From contig WOAB01000040.1 in the NCBI GenBank assembly GCA_027886185.1, positions 7,688,001-7,752,000 on the forward strand: a stretch of 64,000 bases of DNA, read 5' to 3'. Shown here piece after piece: positions 11,388 through 23,441 of this stretch. The notes beneath the pieces were generated by a model. That model worked only from the letters and a program-made list of their open reading frames with translations. It searched no databases and was not told the DNA's origin. How positions within the stretch are numbered: position 1 is the stretch's first letter; each line of letters opens with the position of its first letter. The DNA is from Rheum nobile. Its lineage: Eukaryota; Streptophyta; Magnoliopsida; Caryophyllales; Polygonaceae. The position numbers were made by a program, and so were the translations under genes.

Positions 11388-13574
11388 TGTAACACCCCCA
11401 AATAACCTCTTGAAAGTATTACCGCCAGTGACCTCAGACGTATTGTCCGATGTCACCCAAGGCTTTTCCAGTTGATATAAATCATTAAACCATAGTTATG
11501 ATACAACATATCATAACTTCCATTAAAACCAAGTCTCAGAATTACAGCATAATTCCAAATACATCAAAATACATTATCAGAATTATTACAGCGGAAGTCT
11601 TAAATACAAAACATAATTAACACAGCGGAAGTCTTAAAATAACAACAAAACATCGTTCTCCTTTATAGTCGTTCTAGCCTTCTCGGATCCGCAATTTATC
11701 TGATGTGCCGAATCGAACGGATGACACCAGCCAACCATGCATCGAACAATTACGGTTGGTTAGTCTAATGAAAGACCAAGCAAGGGGTACAAAGTAGAGT
11801 GGTTCGAGTAGTCGTATTAGGTTAGACTCATCGTCTCTCGAATAACAACCGATCACGAGAGTCAACCACCATACTTCTACTGAATTATATGAAAATGCAT
11901 GATCAAGAGAAGATTCTGGAAGACCGAGTCTTACAACAATCAATCCCAAAAGAAGACTCCAACGAATTGAGTCTTATCGGAAATATGACAAATGTTGGGA
12001 AACTGAAATAATCACAGAATCACAGTATCGCATACGAGCGATTTAAAAGTTAAGATGAGTTTTCCTAGCTGTACTATCTCCTAGCTGCACTACTCGCCGA
12101 AGGTATATTAATTATGTGCGTCAAGAGCACTTAGATTTAATTCCAAAACTCACATCCCGTTATAAGCTTTTATATCCACATCGCAGAGTCCAAGCCTCTA
12201 TATCCACATCTCGGTTGGTCATGACCAGAAAGTTTGGCATTGGGTTTTGATCGCCCTATTATTTGCCAAGTTATAAAGAAATGAATGGACCTCGCAAAGT
12301 CCAAGCGTTTCTACGAATACTCGTGCTAACTAACAGTTCAACACAGTAATAGTCCACATCCAAGCCAACATAGCCAACATCATAAACATATATTTATACT
12401 AGCGTCGTTCTAGCAGATATACGACCTAGTATAATATCATCTTTTAATCAATTATTAACAAAGTTGTTCCCAACGAACAATAAATCAGTAAATCATCCCA
12501 AATTAATTAACAACTAAACAATTGATAATTAATTGAAATATAGAATGATGAGCAAGAGCGAACCGCCACTTGCCTTAGATCCGCAGAAGCTTAAATACGA
12601 CGATGGGATTTTCGGGCTCGAAACAGGAACAAATCTGGCAACACAGATTCCTTCGGATCGACCCATAAAGAAATCCTAAGTTAGATTCAATATCTACATA
12701 ATTGAATCTAAAAGAATACGAAAAGAATCAAAGGAATCAAGCCTCGCCCCAAGCCAAACACCCAAGAACACACACTCGGACAAGGCTCGCCGCGGGTGCG
12801 GTGGAGCCTCTGCCACGGGTGCGGCCAGGTTACAGTGGCGAAGGTCGTGACAGATTTTCGATGGAGAACTCACCCAAATCAATTCGTTCGACTTTGATTC
12901 ATTCTTGGTTTGATCTCCCAACACCTTAGGCCTTTGAATACCACTTAGGAGTACCTTTTCCAACACTCAAAGGGATTCGAACACCTTCATAACAAAGCTC
13001 AAAGCTTGGTGCTTCAATGGAAAAAACAAAGGAGAAAACAGAGGAGGAGGATGACGCTCCTTCCCTTTCTGATTTCGACCCCTTTTATAGCCCATCAGTG
13101 AGCTTCCTCAGAGGGGACAAGCAAGGAGACCAGCTGGGAACAAGGGAACAACAAGTGGAGCAACTTGCTCGGCCAAGGATAAGATTTTCAGAAATCTTAT
13201 CGCGATGAAGATGGCTTGCACCGTGGGGTGCGGTGGCGTGGCCGCTGGGTGCGGTGGTGACTCTGTTGCCGCCTCCAAATTTGGCCTTCGCCGCGGGTGC
13301 GGCCACTTGACCGCGGGGTGCGGTCAAGGCCATTTTTTACCCTTTTGTCCGATTTAAATCTTGGGTTAATCTTATTAACCCCGGGTTAAATATATTCGTA
13401 CACGAACGACTATTTAACCTTGAACACATGGTAACTGTATTTTATATTACTCAGAAAAATATTACAGAGATCAAACAATTTACAGAATGTCCGAACCTCT
13501 CTAAAATTAATCCGACTTGTAATACATGAGTTGGAAAAATTCCAAAATATCCTTATAAAATGAGGGATATTACA
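11388..13574 (-). repeat. 5' LTR of Tekay-type element 2
   Basis: A 2187-bp LTR on the minus strand, running TGTAATATCCC...GGGGTGTTACA and followed by the PBS. A TATA box reads CTATAAAAG on the minus strand at 13082-13090. Its GC-rich palindromes (core CCGCACCCGCGG) lie on both sides of the TATA box and differ in sequence from those of element 1. Confidence 0.87.
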
Positions 13575-14308
13575 GCCGCGGTCGCGGTGGATGGAGCCGC
13601 GGTCGCGGGACTCCATCCCGACGTGAACTTAACTCGAATTTGAGTCATACCGACAACGACGAGGCACAACCACTTCGCTTCTGGACAAAAGAGCACCACC
13701 ACCACTCCAAGGATCTCCCACGGCGACGACTTCGGCTCCGGCGACGAAACTCCGACGACAAACACAACGCAACTTTATCGAGAGAGGGAGAGATGATGAT
13801 TTGTGAAGGAAAGGGCAGCCAACACCCCTATATATAGGCTCAGAAATGGAGCCCTAAACTCAATGCCAAGGAGAGGAATCGATCCAGCTCCCGCCGCTCG
13901 GACCACGTGGAAGAAAAGCCAAACGCCGGCCTTCTGGAAGCTCAGGAAGAAGACGATGCAACAGTGCCCACGATCACGGTTTCAGAACCGCGATCGCGGT
14001 TTGCCCATAGGCAAAATCGTGCCCGCGGTTTCAAAACCGCGCCCGCAGAAATGCCGCGCCCGCGGCTGCTTAGCCGCGGTCGTGGCTCTCGGCCTTGATC
14101 GGCTCCCGGACCTTGATCGTTGTTTATGCTTAATCTTTGGTTTTAGCACTCCCAAAAATATTTTAAGACCCAATATCTTATTAAACGTATATTATCACGT
14201 TCAAAAGGTTCTTATAGAGTTTACAGAAAATGCCTAACACGTTTTGTTTACAAAACGAAAGTTTTGAAAATTATGCAAATACCCCTACTAAAATCGAGGG
14301 TTATTACA
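13575..14308 (-). repeat. Partial LTR of a third Tekay-type element
   Basis: On the minus strand this starts TGTAATAACCCTCG, as an LTR of this family does, and is cut off at 13575 where the LTR of element 2 begins. A TATA-like CTATATATAGG lies at about 13829-13838. It has its own palindromes (CCGCGACCGCGG, CCGCGATCGCGG). It is most likely an older LTR into which element 2 inserted; the other half is not visible. Confidence 0.65.
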
Positions 14309-14673
14309 ATGTCTAAATCAAAATTCATGTATTTTTTAATTAGTATTTATTTGCAGCATAATGTCTAAATCAAAATTCATTTTTGTTATTTTGATTTTTT
14401 TTCTAGATTTAAATTCAATCTTATCATAAATATCTCATCTAAATGATATATTAATATATTAGGACAATTTAATTGTTGCTTTAATTAATAGTATTCAAAT
14501 ATCTCAAAAAAATTAAGTAGATGTTTTTTGTTTGTCAAACAACATTATTTCAAAAATAATTTAAATAGTTTAAGGGACTATGTATATCATATCTTCTAAA
14601 TAATTTGTCACACATCTTTCTAAATTTAGAAGGTTATCCGTTTATATGATTGGTTTGAAGCCTTGATGTATAA
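14309..14673. other. AT-rich spacer
   Basis: No gene is seen. A short direct repeat, AATGTCTAAATCAAAATTCA, occurs at about 14309 and again at about 14351. Confidence 0.5.
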
Positions 14674-15198
14674 TCTACTATATAATACTAAAGTAAAACC
14701 TAACTAAGACCACTTTTGTTTTGACATTACACTACGTCATTGTTTTCACATATCTACTCTACATCGTGTCACATTACTAAATTTGTTTTCCTATTATTAT
14801 TATTATATAAAATAGTATAGATATGATATTTATTTCCTTTACAACATATAGATTATTCACATTTCGATCCCGGTTTTCATATTATATAGAATATATTAGG
14901 TATTTTTCAAACACTCTCTTTTAATTTTTCCATTTAATTAGTCACATTTTATTTAATTTTTTTTAATTCATATATTTCTAGGTATATAACATGATTCAAT
15001 ATATTATGTATGTATAAAATTACATTAATCGTTATTAGTAAATATTTTGAAATAGTACCATATTTATCTTACTTTCATCAATAGTCATTAATTAGTTAAA
15101 AAAATCAATATTTCAAAAATATAAAATCGATATGTTTTTAATAATTAAAAAATATATTAATATAAAATTTTATCTAGACCCGTGGTAATACAAGCTAG
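14674..15198 (+). mobile_element. Possible non-autonomous Helitron-like element
   Basis: A 525-bp AT-rich segment starts TCTACTATATAATAC after an A and ends CTAG before a T, as Helitrons do. The end is preceded by GACCCGTGGTAATACAAG, which resembles but does not fully form the usual 3' hairpin. There is no coding capacity. The call rests only on termini. Confidence 0.4.
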
Positions 15199-16467
15199 TT
15201 TATTTATAAAAATGTAATTGCCCACAACGGTTGCGGTGGTGGTGAGAGTGAGTGGATTCTAAAATACGCCACGTGTGTGATACGCAGCGCATAGAAGGTG
15301 GTGGTCCAATGGAGTGAAGAGGGGTGCGTAATACGCACACGGTGTGGTGGAGTGGTGGGGGGAAGGGGTTTTGTCGTTGACGAAATTGGCTGACTAATCT
15401 TGGCCGTCCGTGGGGCCAATCAAAGCTGATTTCTTCATTTCTGCAAATTCGTATTTACTCCTCTTTTTATATGAAGTTGTGGTATACGAGGCAGGCTGTA
15501 GTTTGACTAGTTTCGCTATATATTTGGGCCGGAGTGTGCTGTGGGAGCCACTCTCTATGTTCAATTGTTAATATATAATGTACTCCGGTCTGTATCGTCT
15601 TTTTTCCTGCTTATTGACGGGCTTTCACATTCAAGTACGGGCAAGCATGTCTGGGACGAGTTAGGGGTGGGAAATAATATCTCTGTTTCAAAAAGCATTT
15701 TTCGTCCCCGTTTCTATTCTCACGTTGAGAGTTAAATTTGTTCTCGTTTTTATTAATTTTTCTCAATTAACACGTGTTTCGGGTCTTTTCATGAAAATTA
15801 ATGCAATTTCTCTACTTATAGTCAAATAAGTTCCTCCTCATAAATATCCTCATTTAACCCTTATGAAATTTTTCTTATTCGTTTTCCTGTTATGATTATT
15901 CAATTAATCTACGTTTTCAAACAAAATACAACAATATAATAAGTCAGTTGAATTCAACAAAAACAAGTCCTTAAAATTTCATAGTACATGCGTACTAATA
16001 CTTATAAATTTATATTACACTATTTTTTTAAATAAAAAATCAATTACCAACTATAAATTATAAATATGAAAAAAATACTATAAGCTTCCCACTTCACCCA
16101 TAAAACTTTCTCATGGGAAATCTCATCGAGTTTTCAAATGGGGATATTCAATGGGTAATTCCGTGAGAAAACTCAACGGAGATACTCGTGGGGATCCCTG
16201 ACGGGGACGGAGCGGGGAGTGATGTGGGGGCTCTATCCCTGTCCCCATTCCCATGCGGGGATGTGTTTTTTGCCCCATCCCCACCCTGTTCCCATTTAAA
16301 ATCTCCATCCATGTCCCCATAGCGGGAATCCCCACGGATAATGGGAAATCCCCTCTCCCATTGATATCCCTAAGTAAAGGGACTAATCCTAAAATTTAAT
16401 ACGTACCCCTTTTTTTCTTTTAAAATAATATAGTTTATGTTAAATGACAGTAATCCTAAAATTTATA
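15199..16467. other. Spacer without a recognisable gene
   Basis: Mostly AT-rich. Around 16090-16370 there is a G/C-rich stretch with many GGGGAT and CCCCAT blocks, of a kind seen in small hAT-like elements. I could not match ends or a target-site duplication. No ORF here looks real. Confidence 0.4.
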
Positions 16468-17351
16468 CGGAAATTTCGCCCGGTACCCTCGAGGTTTTGC
16501 ATAATTCGCGAATTATCCAAAGGTATGGTATATTTCGTGTGGTACCCTTAAGCTTATTAAATTTTTTTCCAAATACCCTCATTGATATGCTCAGTTAGTA
16601 ACACCGTTAATTAAAAAAAATAGAAAACATTACCAACAATTACCCCAATTCTCCTCCAAATTCGGATCGAACGTCCCGATCTCAAAATTGTCAGTCATCA
16701 CCCCATTCTCTTCAACTCCGGCGGCGGCGGAGGCGGCGGAGGGGGAGGAACGGGAGCCGGAGAAGGTGTGGCGGAGGGAGATTCGATTGGATCGAGGGAG
16801 GAGGATTTGGGGAGGAGAAGGGAGAGGTTGAATTGGCGGTGGAAATTGGGGGAGAGGGAGACGGAGGAAGAAGAGGCAGTGGGGTTAAAGAAGATGAGCT
16901 GAGGGTAGGAGTCGGACCAGTAAAGGCCGATGTAGAAGAAGGCGGCGGAGAGGAAGAGGAAAGAGGAGATCTTGCTAATGGTTAGCGCGCTCGAGGTTGC
17001 GAGCTCTCTCCGCTGGCGAATTCCGAGCTCCCTCCGCCGTGGCCAATTTCCCCAACTGCTCTTCTTCTTCTTAGTGGTGGTGGGCCCCACTTGCGGAGTG
17101 TAGTGCATGGCCTATTCGAATTCCACGGGGAGATCGAGTCGGGGAAGACGAGCGACGAGCTCCAACCTTTCTCTCTTCGTCCTCTCCAAACTACCAACAT
17201 TTTTTTTGCACTAACGTTTTGCTAACGTTGGTTTAACGAGAAGGACATTTGACAAAAAAATAGAAAATTCAAGGGTACCACACGAAATATACCATACCTT
17301 TGGGTATTTCTCGAATTACACAATACCTCGAGGATACCGGCGAAATTTCCT
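16468..17351. mobile_element. Pack-MULE-like element with terminal inverted repeats
   Basis: Terminal inverted repeats of about 80 bp lie at 16469-16549 and 17271-17350. Both start GGAAATTTCGCC and share a segment containing AGGTATGGTATATTTCGTGT. A 9-bp target-site duplication AAATTTATA flanks the element (16459-16467 and 17352-17360). TIR length, the GGAAATTT start and the 9-bp duplication fit Mutator-like elements. There is no transposase; the interior is GC-rich and holds a gene-like exon. Confidence 0.75.
16698..17108 (-). pseudogene. Captured host-gene fragment inside the Pack-MULE-like element
   Basis: A 136-residue minus-strand ORF contains one probable membrane segment (SSFLFLSAAFFYIGLYW) followed by serine- and proline-rich sequence ending in a run of ten prolines. 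This looks like the N-terminus of a plant type II membrane protein, such as a Golgi enzyme. I cannot name the parent gene. GC content is much higher than in the flanking spacer, as expected for captured exonic DNA. Confidence 0.5.
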
Positions 17352-17712
17352 AAATTTATATTAAGAACAACCATCTGTAATAGGATTATATATTACACTC
17401 GGTTTAGGCATAGAATAAAAAAGTATATTTAATACTTGTGTATAACTTTTTATATTCAACTTCATTCGACAATAATGTGTTATAGTTTATTTACAAATTT
17501 GAAGCTTGAAAATAATTAAAGACAAGATTTTCTTCCCGTTTTATACTACTGTACGTTTTTTTTTATATAGTTGTTACTTATTAGCATACTTATTATCAGT
17601 ATTGAAAACATATATACTGATTTACATTTGATTAATTCAAATAAAGAATGCATTAAAATGAAAATCTGAGTTATAGAAACAAAAGAAAATAAAAAATAAT
17701 TATGTTTGCTAT
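17352..17712. other. AT-rich spacer
   Basis: No gene, repeat or element end recognised apart from the adjoining TSDs. Confidence 0.5.
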
Positions 17713-17717
17713 GTTTC
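17713..17717. repeat. Left target-site duplication of element C
   Basis: GTTTC, matched at 44830-44834 directly outside the other LTR. Confidence 0.8.
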
Positions 17718-18108
17718 TGTGGTAGCATATTTTTGTACCATAAAGATTGATGAAACCGACGACGATAGATCTCCTATGAATCCGAAGAACGAACCTAATA
17801 CGAACAATTTAGAGTGGAAAACCCTAGTGCCAAATAGCACACAGGGAAAAACCACTACCTCCTAGCTTCCTGCTAAAAGGATTTGAACGGTCTATTTGTC
17901 TTATTGATTTTCTCTTTTGTTTACAATAAGAACTCATACACAAAGCTCTCTCTCTTTCAATGGAGGCTGCTAACTCGATTCACTCGTGCTAGGGTTCAGG
18001 GTAAGTATAGGTTATTAAATATCTCCCTTCTTTAAGTCTTAATGAGCCTCATTTAAGTAGATGGGCCTGATTTTCTATCTTAAGAAAATTGCAAACTTTT
18101 CCCCTTCA
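17718..18108 (-). repeat. 3' LTR of element C
   Basis: On the + strand it reads TGTGGTAGCATA...CCCCTTCA (391 bp) and matches 44440-44829 throughout with scattered substitutions. It is AT-rich, with no long ORF. Confidence 0.85.
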
Positions 18109-18614
18109 TTTTGACCCTCGGATTGTTGGAGCTTGTATGTGTCCGATGATCTGAAATATAAAGAACTCGGCCCAACTTGGAGCTCTCAACCTCGGTTTTG
18201 CAGAAATTCCACAAACCGCACGACCTGTGCGAAAAAACGCACGGTCGTGCAGGCAGTAATTTTTTTTGGAAAAGAATTCTCGGAGAATGCTACAGAGGAA
18301 AAGGCACGGCCTGTGCGAAAAAACGCACGGCGGTGCGTTTGGCAGTGCGTTTTGACGCACAGTGGTGCGTTTGGCGGTGCGTTTTGACGCACGGCGATGC
18401 GTTTGGCGATGCACTTTTATTTTCCCTCGGAATTAAAATTTTGTCGAATTGCCGCAAGCACCGCACGGCCTGTGCGGAAAAACGCACGGTCGTGCGATCA
18501 CCCCAGACTCGCCTCATGACCAAACCGCGACCGCGGTTTGGCCGCCGTGACCGCGGTTTAGCCCGTGCGATGTTGTGCACAGTTATGCGGTCACGTTTCT
18601 CTTTCATGCTCGCA
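18109..18614. repeat. Region of repeated GC palindromes next to the 3' LTR of element C
   Basis: Many short palindromic or near-palindromic motifs occur here, such as GCACGGTCGTGC, GCACGGCCTGTGCG and ACCGCGACCGCGGT, some joined by GAAAAAACGC. They recall the palindromes in the Tekay-type LTRs but have their own sequence. Short ORFs across this block exist only because of the repeats. Confidence 0.6.
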
Positions 18615-19866
18615 ATCTACTTGTCCTAGGGCTTAAACTTGGCTCCCTTGACGTCTTTCACGTCTCTTTTACTCGTGATGACGTGTTAAGTGTGTTCTTC
18701 ACTGAGTTACCGTCGACCGGTGCCCGTGACGGTGTCGTCTGGCAAGTCCTGCCTGTAGGGTTGCTCATCGATTCAAGTCGCTCATACTCAACGCTTCAAC
18801 GGTATCTTCCGCTTCACAAACGGCCAACGGGTTTCGCTCGTCGTTGAGTCACCTACATAAGGCGCCCGCAACGGCGCTAGATGGCAATCTACTTGCCCCG
18901 GGGCTCAGACTTGGCTCCCTTGCTAAGTGTGCTCATTACTGAGTCACCGTTGATCGGTTCCCGTGACGGCGTCGTTTGGCAAGTCCTGCCTGTAGGGCTG
19001 CTCATCGATTCAAGTCACCCATACTCAGCGCTTCGACGACATCTTCCGCTTGACATACGGCCAGCGGGTTTCGCTCGTCGCTGAGTCACCTACATAAGGC
19101 GCCCGCAATGGCGCTAGATGGCAATCTACTTGCCCCGGGGATCAGACTTGACTCCCTTGCTAAGTGTGCTCGTTACTGAGTCACCGTCGATCGGTTCCCG
19201 TGACGGCGTCGTCTGGCAAGTCCTGCCTGTAGGGCTGCTCATCGATTCAAGTCGCCCATACTCAGCACTTCGACGACATCTTCCGCTTGACATACGGCTA
19301 GCGGGTTTCGCTCGTCGCTGAGTCACCTACATAAGGCGCCCACAACGGCGCTAGATGGCAATCTACTTGCCTCGGGGATCAAACTTGGCTCCCTTGCTAA
19401 GTGTGCTCGTTACTGAGTCACCGTCAATCGGTGCCCGTGACGGTGTTGTCTGGAAAGTCCTGCATGTAGGGCTACTCATCGATTCAAGTCGCCCATACTC
19501 AACGCTTTGACGGCATCTTCCGCTTGACATACGGCCATCGGGTTTCGCTCGACGCTGAGTCTCCTACATAAGGCGCCTGCAACGACGCTAGATGGCAATC
19601 TACTTGCCCCGGGGCTCAGACTTGGCTCCCTTGCTAAGTGTGCTCGTTACTGAGTCACCCTCGATCGGTGCCCGTCACGGCATCGTCTGGCAAGTCCTGC
19701 ATGTACGGCTGCTCATCGATTCAAATCGCCCATACTCAGCGCTTCGACGACATCTTCCGCTTGACATACGGCCAGCGGGTTTTGCTCGTCGCTGAGTCAC
19801 CTATATAAGGCGCCCGTAACGGTGCTAGATGGCAATCTACTTGCCTCGGGGCTCAGACTTGGCTCC
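18615..19866. repeat. 237-bp tandem array, left part
   Basis: Units with an exact 237-bp spacing begin at 18881, 19118, 19355, 19592 and 19829 (ATGGCAATCTACTTGCC...), preceded by one diverged unit. The array is cut at 19866 by the Tat-type element and resumes at 36713 in the same phase. Each unit can be read as a 67-residue ORF in some copies, but several units break it, so I treat the array as non-coding. Tandem arrays near the 3' end are known in plant Tat-type LTR elements and can seed satellite DNA. Confidence 0.9.
19862..19866. repeat. Left target-site duplication of Tat-type element A
   Basis: GCTCC, matched at 36713-36717. Removing the element and one copy restores the 237-bp repeat unit. 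Confidence 0.88.
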
Positions 19867-20517
19867 TATTTTAGGGCGAAAAGATCAATCAACCTAAATC
19901 GCCTTAGACGGGGTAACGAGTCGACCGGATAGTATAAAATAAATCCAAACCAAATAAACAATCAACCACGTATGAAATAAATGCGAAATTATAGTATGAT
20001 ATATTGATCGAATGATGATAGAAATGAATCGAAGTACAACTTATCCTTGAGGAATAAGGGATCAGGTCTTGTTTGATCGGCTATTCCGATGGCTCGACCG
20101 ACTGTAATCGGATAACGCCCTAGGGGAATTGAACGAGAATCGATATGCTAGCAAGCTTTTTCAAGAGCTGAGTAGATGAGTGTTGTTCGCAGACGTGTCA
20201 TGTGTCGATCATTCTTTCATGGTCTATTTATGGTATTTTCTCCTTCGTCTGTTACCGTTTCCATGATATTCTCCTTTTATTCCTATACGTGATCTCCGGG
20301 ATTCTTCTTTAATGGCATCATAATCGTGTGCTTGATTTGGTTTCCGCTTGCCTTGGGTCGAGCATTTAATTCTCTGGGCAAAATTCTCGGGGTTGGTCGG
20401 ATCCCATGCGTTCGAGGAGGTCCGACGCCTCTCTCCAGTCTTCTCGGCCTACCTCTTCGCTTGAGTCTTGGCCTAATCCGCTTGCACTGGCTCCGATGGT
20501 ACATGTTGGGCCCAACA
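19867..20517 (-). repeat. 3' LTR of Tat-type element A
   Basis: 651 bp. On the minus strand it starts TGTTGGGCCCAACATG and ends in a degraded form of CCCAAAACA. It matches 36063-36712, and less closely the LTR of element B. Confidence 0.87.
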
Positions 20518-20807
20518 ATAGCCCCAAGTTGTTTTTGGGCTCAAGGCAGCTATGAAACGGGGGTCCAAACAACTTCCACTCCACACGATCTTCACCCTCC
20601 GATCTGGGCGCGACAGGCGAGGGCTAACTTGGCGACAATCTCGCGACGTGATGGGACGTCTCTACGCTTTGATGATTCCCTCCAAAAATCCGAAGCAGGT
20701 TCTGACGGTTTCAATTCATCTTCTCCCCTTTGCTCCTTGCTTTTGTAGGTTTTCTGAGTTCTTCCAAAAATATTGCTTTTCGATTTCCCCCTCTTTTTGT
20801 TTTGGAA

Positions 20808-22718
20808 ATGGTTTCCAGTGATTCTTCCGAGTCGTCTGCTACTCACTCGAACTCGAGAAAGAACGAGGCTCCCCCCCCTTTTCCTTTTGAAGGAGGCAGA
20901 TGCTCTGACGGGGACGCTGACGGAGGTAGAGTTGGAACAGATCCTCCAAGTCGGAGGCTTCCCTCCTGAGACGGTCGTGAGGTTATCGCATCCGGATGAG
21001 AGAGCCGACGCTCGTTATGAGGGATGGATTTGCTTTTATGCCTATCCATTTTGGATAGGTCATACGTTTCCATTTTGTTCTCTTGTCAGGGATTTTCTGG
21101 CGACTCTGGCGCTTGCGCCGTGTCAGGTCATGCCACAAGTGTGGCAGATCCTTAGGGTTTTAGATCTGTTGAATTCTCAGTCTGGGGCCGGTTTTAATTT
21201 TGACACCCTATGGTACAACTACTCTCTAGGGTCGAAGAGTTCCTCCCGGGTCCAGTTGCGCATCCGTCCGGGTCGGAAGCCTTTGATGGCTAACCTTGAC
21301 GTAAACGACCGTGGATGGGGGTCGAAGTTTTTCTTCGTCGAGCGTTCGTCTCTGGAGAAGGGGGGTGACTGTTCGTTTTTGTTGTCGGAGTGGCGAGTCA
21401 AGAGTACGTATTTGACTTCTCTTTGCCCGATTTTAAGTGTTTTAACCTTTTGCTTAACTCTTCTTTTTTGTAGTCCCTAAAGCCGAAGACTTGGAAGTGT
21501 ATGCTCAGTCAGAAGGTCTGACCAATATAATTCTTGGTATCTCTACATCGGAGCGGAAATTTGTGAACGTCAACCTGTTGTTTTTCGCCCCTACCACTCA
21601 GAACGTCATGTCGACTCTTTCGTCATCCCGGGTTAAGTGTAAGTTTTTTGTTTGAGTCATGTATCTTTCGTCGTGTGTTTGTATCTTATGTCTTGTCTGG
21701 TATGTCAACATCTCCAGCTGGTCGGTCAAGCGCTCGCTTGAAGGGAGTGTCTGGGAACGGTCTGATAGAGCAAAGGTTGGCAGCGGCTAGGGCCTCGTCG
21801 AGTAAATCGACGTCGACTGAGTCGTCACTTCTAGCCAAAGTCGGCTCAAAAAAAAAACAGGTGTTTATCTTGACGTCGGGAAGGTGGTGGTGGACACTTT
21901 AAAGAAGAGGTCGGTGGTCGCTCATGGAGTCAAAAAGATCGATTCGGTCAGTCGATCGATTGCCGATTTGTTCCATGCTCAGGATCCGACTCTAAAGTCT
22001 GAAGTCGGTGGCGTTTCTCCTTTGGACTGCATCGGCGATGCGGGGTGTTCTGCGTGCAAGGTAAGTCGTCTTGTTGAATCTCAAGTACACATGTTTTCTC
22101 TCTTGTAAGGCTGGTTGGTCTTGAGTTTTGATTTTGTCTTTCTTTTTCCAGACTTTTCAATTTCTCTTGGGTGCGTATTCTAGAGTCAATGAGATGGTTG
22201 CTAAGGCTGAGGACAGGGCTGCTAAGTCAGAGTCCGACCTGGCGTCTCTGAAGACCAAGGTGGAAGGGGCTGAAAGCCGCTTCAGGGACGCTGAGCGCCG
22301 CTTTGCTAGAGAGCTGAAGAGTTGCCAAGATGAGTTGGATGTTTGTCGGAGGAAGCCTAGCGAGAGTCAGACTAGTGTTGTAGAGAGGGTTAAGCAGGCT
22401 AAGATCGATGTTGGTCGGATCGCAGGCGATGTAGGCGCTTTTTACGCGTTGAAGTCGCGTGTCGAGATGATTGAAGAGTTTGAAGAGGGCAAACATGAGA
22501 CTTGGGACCTGAAGGCAGAAAAAGAGACCATGGATACCCTATTTCCGAAGGGGAATCCTGGTTCGGAGCTGCTCCAGCTGGCCAGCGTCGGAGAAGAATC
22601 TCCAGACGAAAGCGTTGGTGAAGACGAGGTTCATTCTGGCGACACCGTGCCGATCGAGCCCCAGCCTTCTTCCGACCTGACTCCTACTAAGGGTAACGCT
22701 GCGACCCCTCACTCTTGA
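20808..22718 (+). pseudogene. Antisense spliced gene within Tat element A (Transposase_28-like)
   Basis: This reads on the + strand, opposite to the element. Four exons fit canonical GT/AG sites: 20808-21403, 21474-21638, 21718-22060 and 22152-22718. The first exon encodes a domain (GWICFYAYPFWIGHTFPFCS, then PQVWQILRVLDLLNS) that I recognise as the plant 'putative gypsy-type transposon' domain (Pfam Transposase_28). The last exon is rich in charged heptad-like residues (AEDRAAKSESDLASLKTKVE), a likely coiled coil, and ends in an acidic tail. The reading frame changes near the C run at 20871-20878 and at an A10 run at 21848-21857, so this copy looks mutated. Antisense extra ORFs are known in Tat/Retand elements; their function is not established. 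Splice sites are inferred, not observed. Confidence 0.78.
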
Positions 22719-23441
22719 TTTTTTTCGTAAATGACTTGTGGTCCCACCTTCGCGTGGGTAGAATATTTTCTGGTTTGGCGACCCGTCCACCATCGCGGGT
22801 CGCAAAATATGTCTTTTAAGAATGCTTGAAGTCCTACGTGTGTGTAGGCAGACAATATGTTTCGGCGACCTGTTCATCATCGCGGGTCGCATGGATGTAA
22901 ACAAGTTTTAGGCTCTCTTTTATTGACGTAGTCTTGTTTTTCAAATGGTCGATCTTGTTTCGCGTCTATGCATTTTGTCGGACTCTTCTAGAGAAGATAA
23001 ACGTGACGCCTTTGATATGTGTTGGATTTGCCCGTGTGCTCCATCGAGTAGGGCTTTTCCGTGTCGTGTAAGAAAATGGAGGCCTGTAAATGTATACGTT
23101 TATGTTTAGTCATGACTTAGTGTTATGCCGAGGAGGAAAGCAGTATGTCTTTATTGCATAGATGTAATAAGGTGTTTTGACCTTATGTATTGTATAAGGC
23201 AGGCGGTGTGCCGGCGTGCCTCTGGTATTCATCTCCTCGTGTTTCGATCGATCGTGTAAATGTAGTGTAAGAGCTTTTGTGTGACTGGATCCAGCTTGTA
23301 TGTCGATGTTGTCCTGTACTTATGGTCGCAAGAAAGTATCCTTGCTCGATGTAAGTATTTAGGTTTATGAAATAGAATTGAGTTTGTAGCAACGAATAGC
23401 ATATGAAAAGTGAGAGGATCTTAGTATCTTATTTTATGGGT
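22719..23441. other. Intergenic region between integrase and antisense gene
   Basis: The stop codons of the antisense gene and of the integrase face each other across this region, so it should contain the two 3' ends. A short degenerate direct repeat (GGCGACCCGTCCACCATCGC near 22778 and GGCGACCTGTTCATCATCGC near 22864) is visible. No gene is seen. Confidence 0.55.

Noticed and set aside
15665..16375. Possible hAT-like element with GGGGAT blocks
   Set aside because: The ends resemble each other only for a few bases and no 8-bp duplication could be found.
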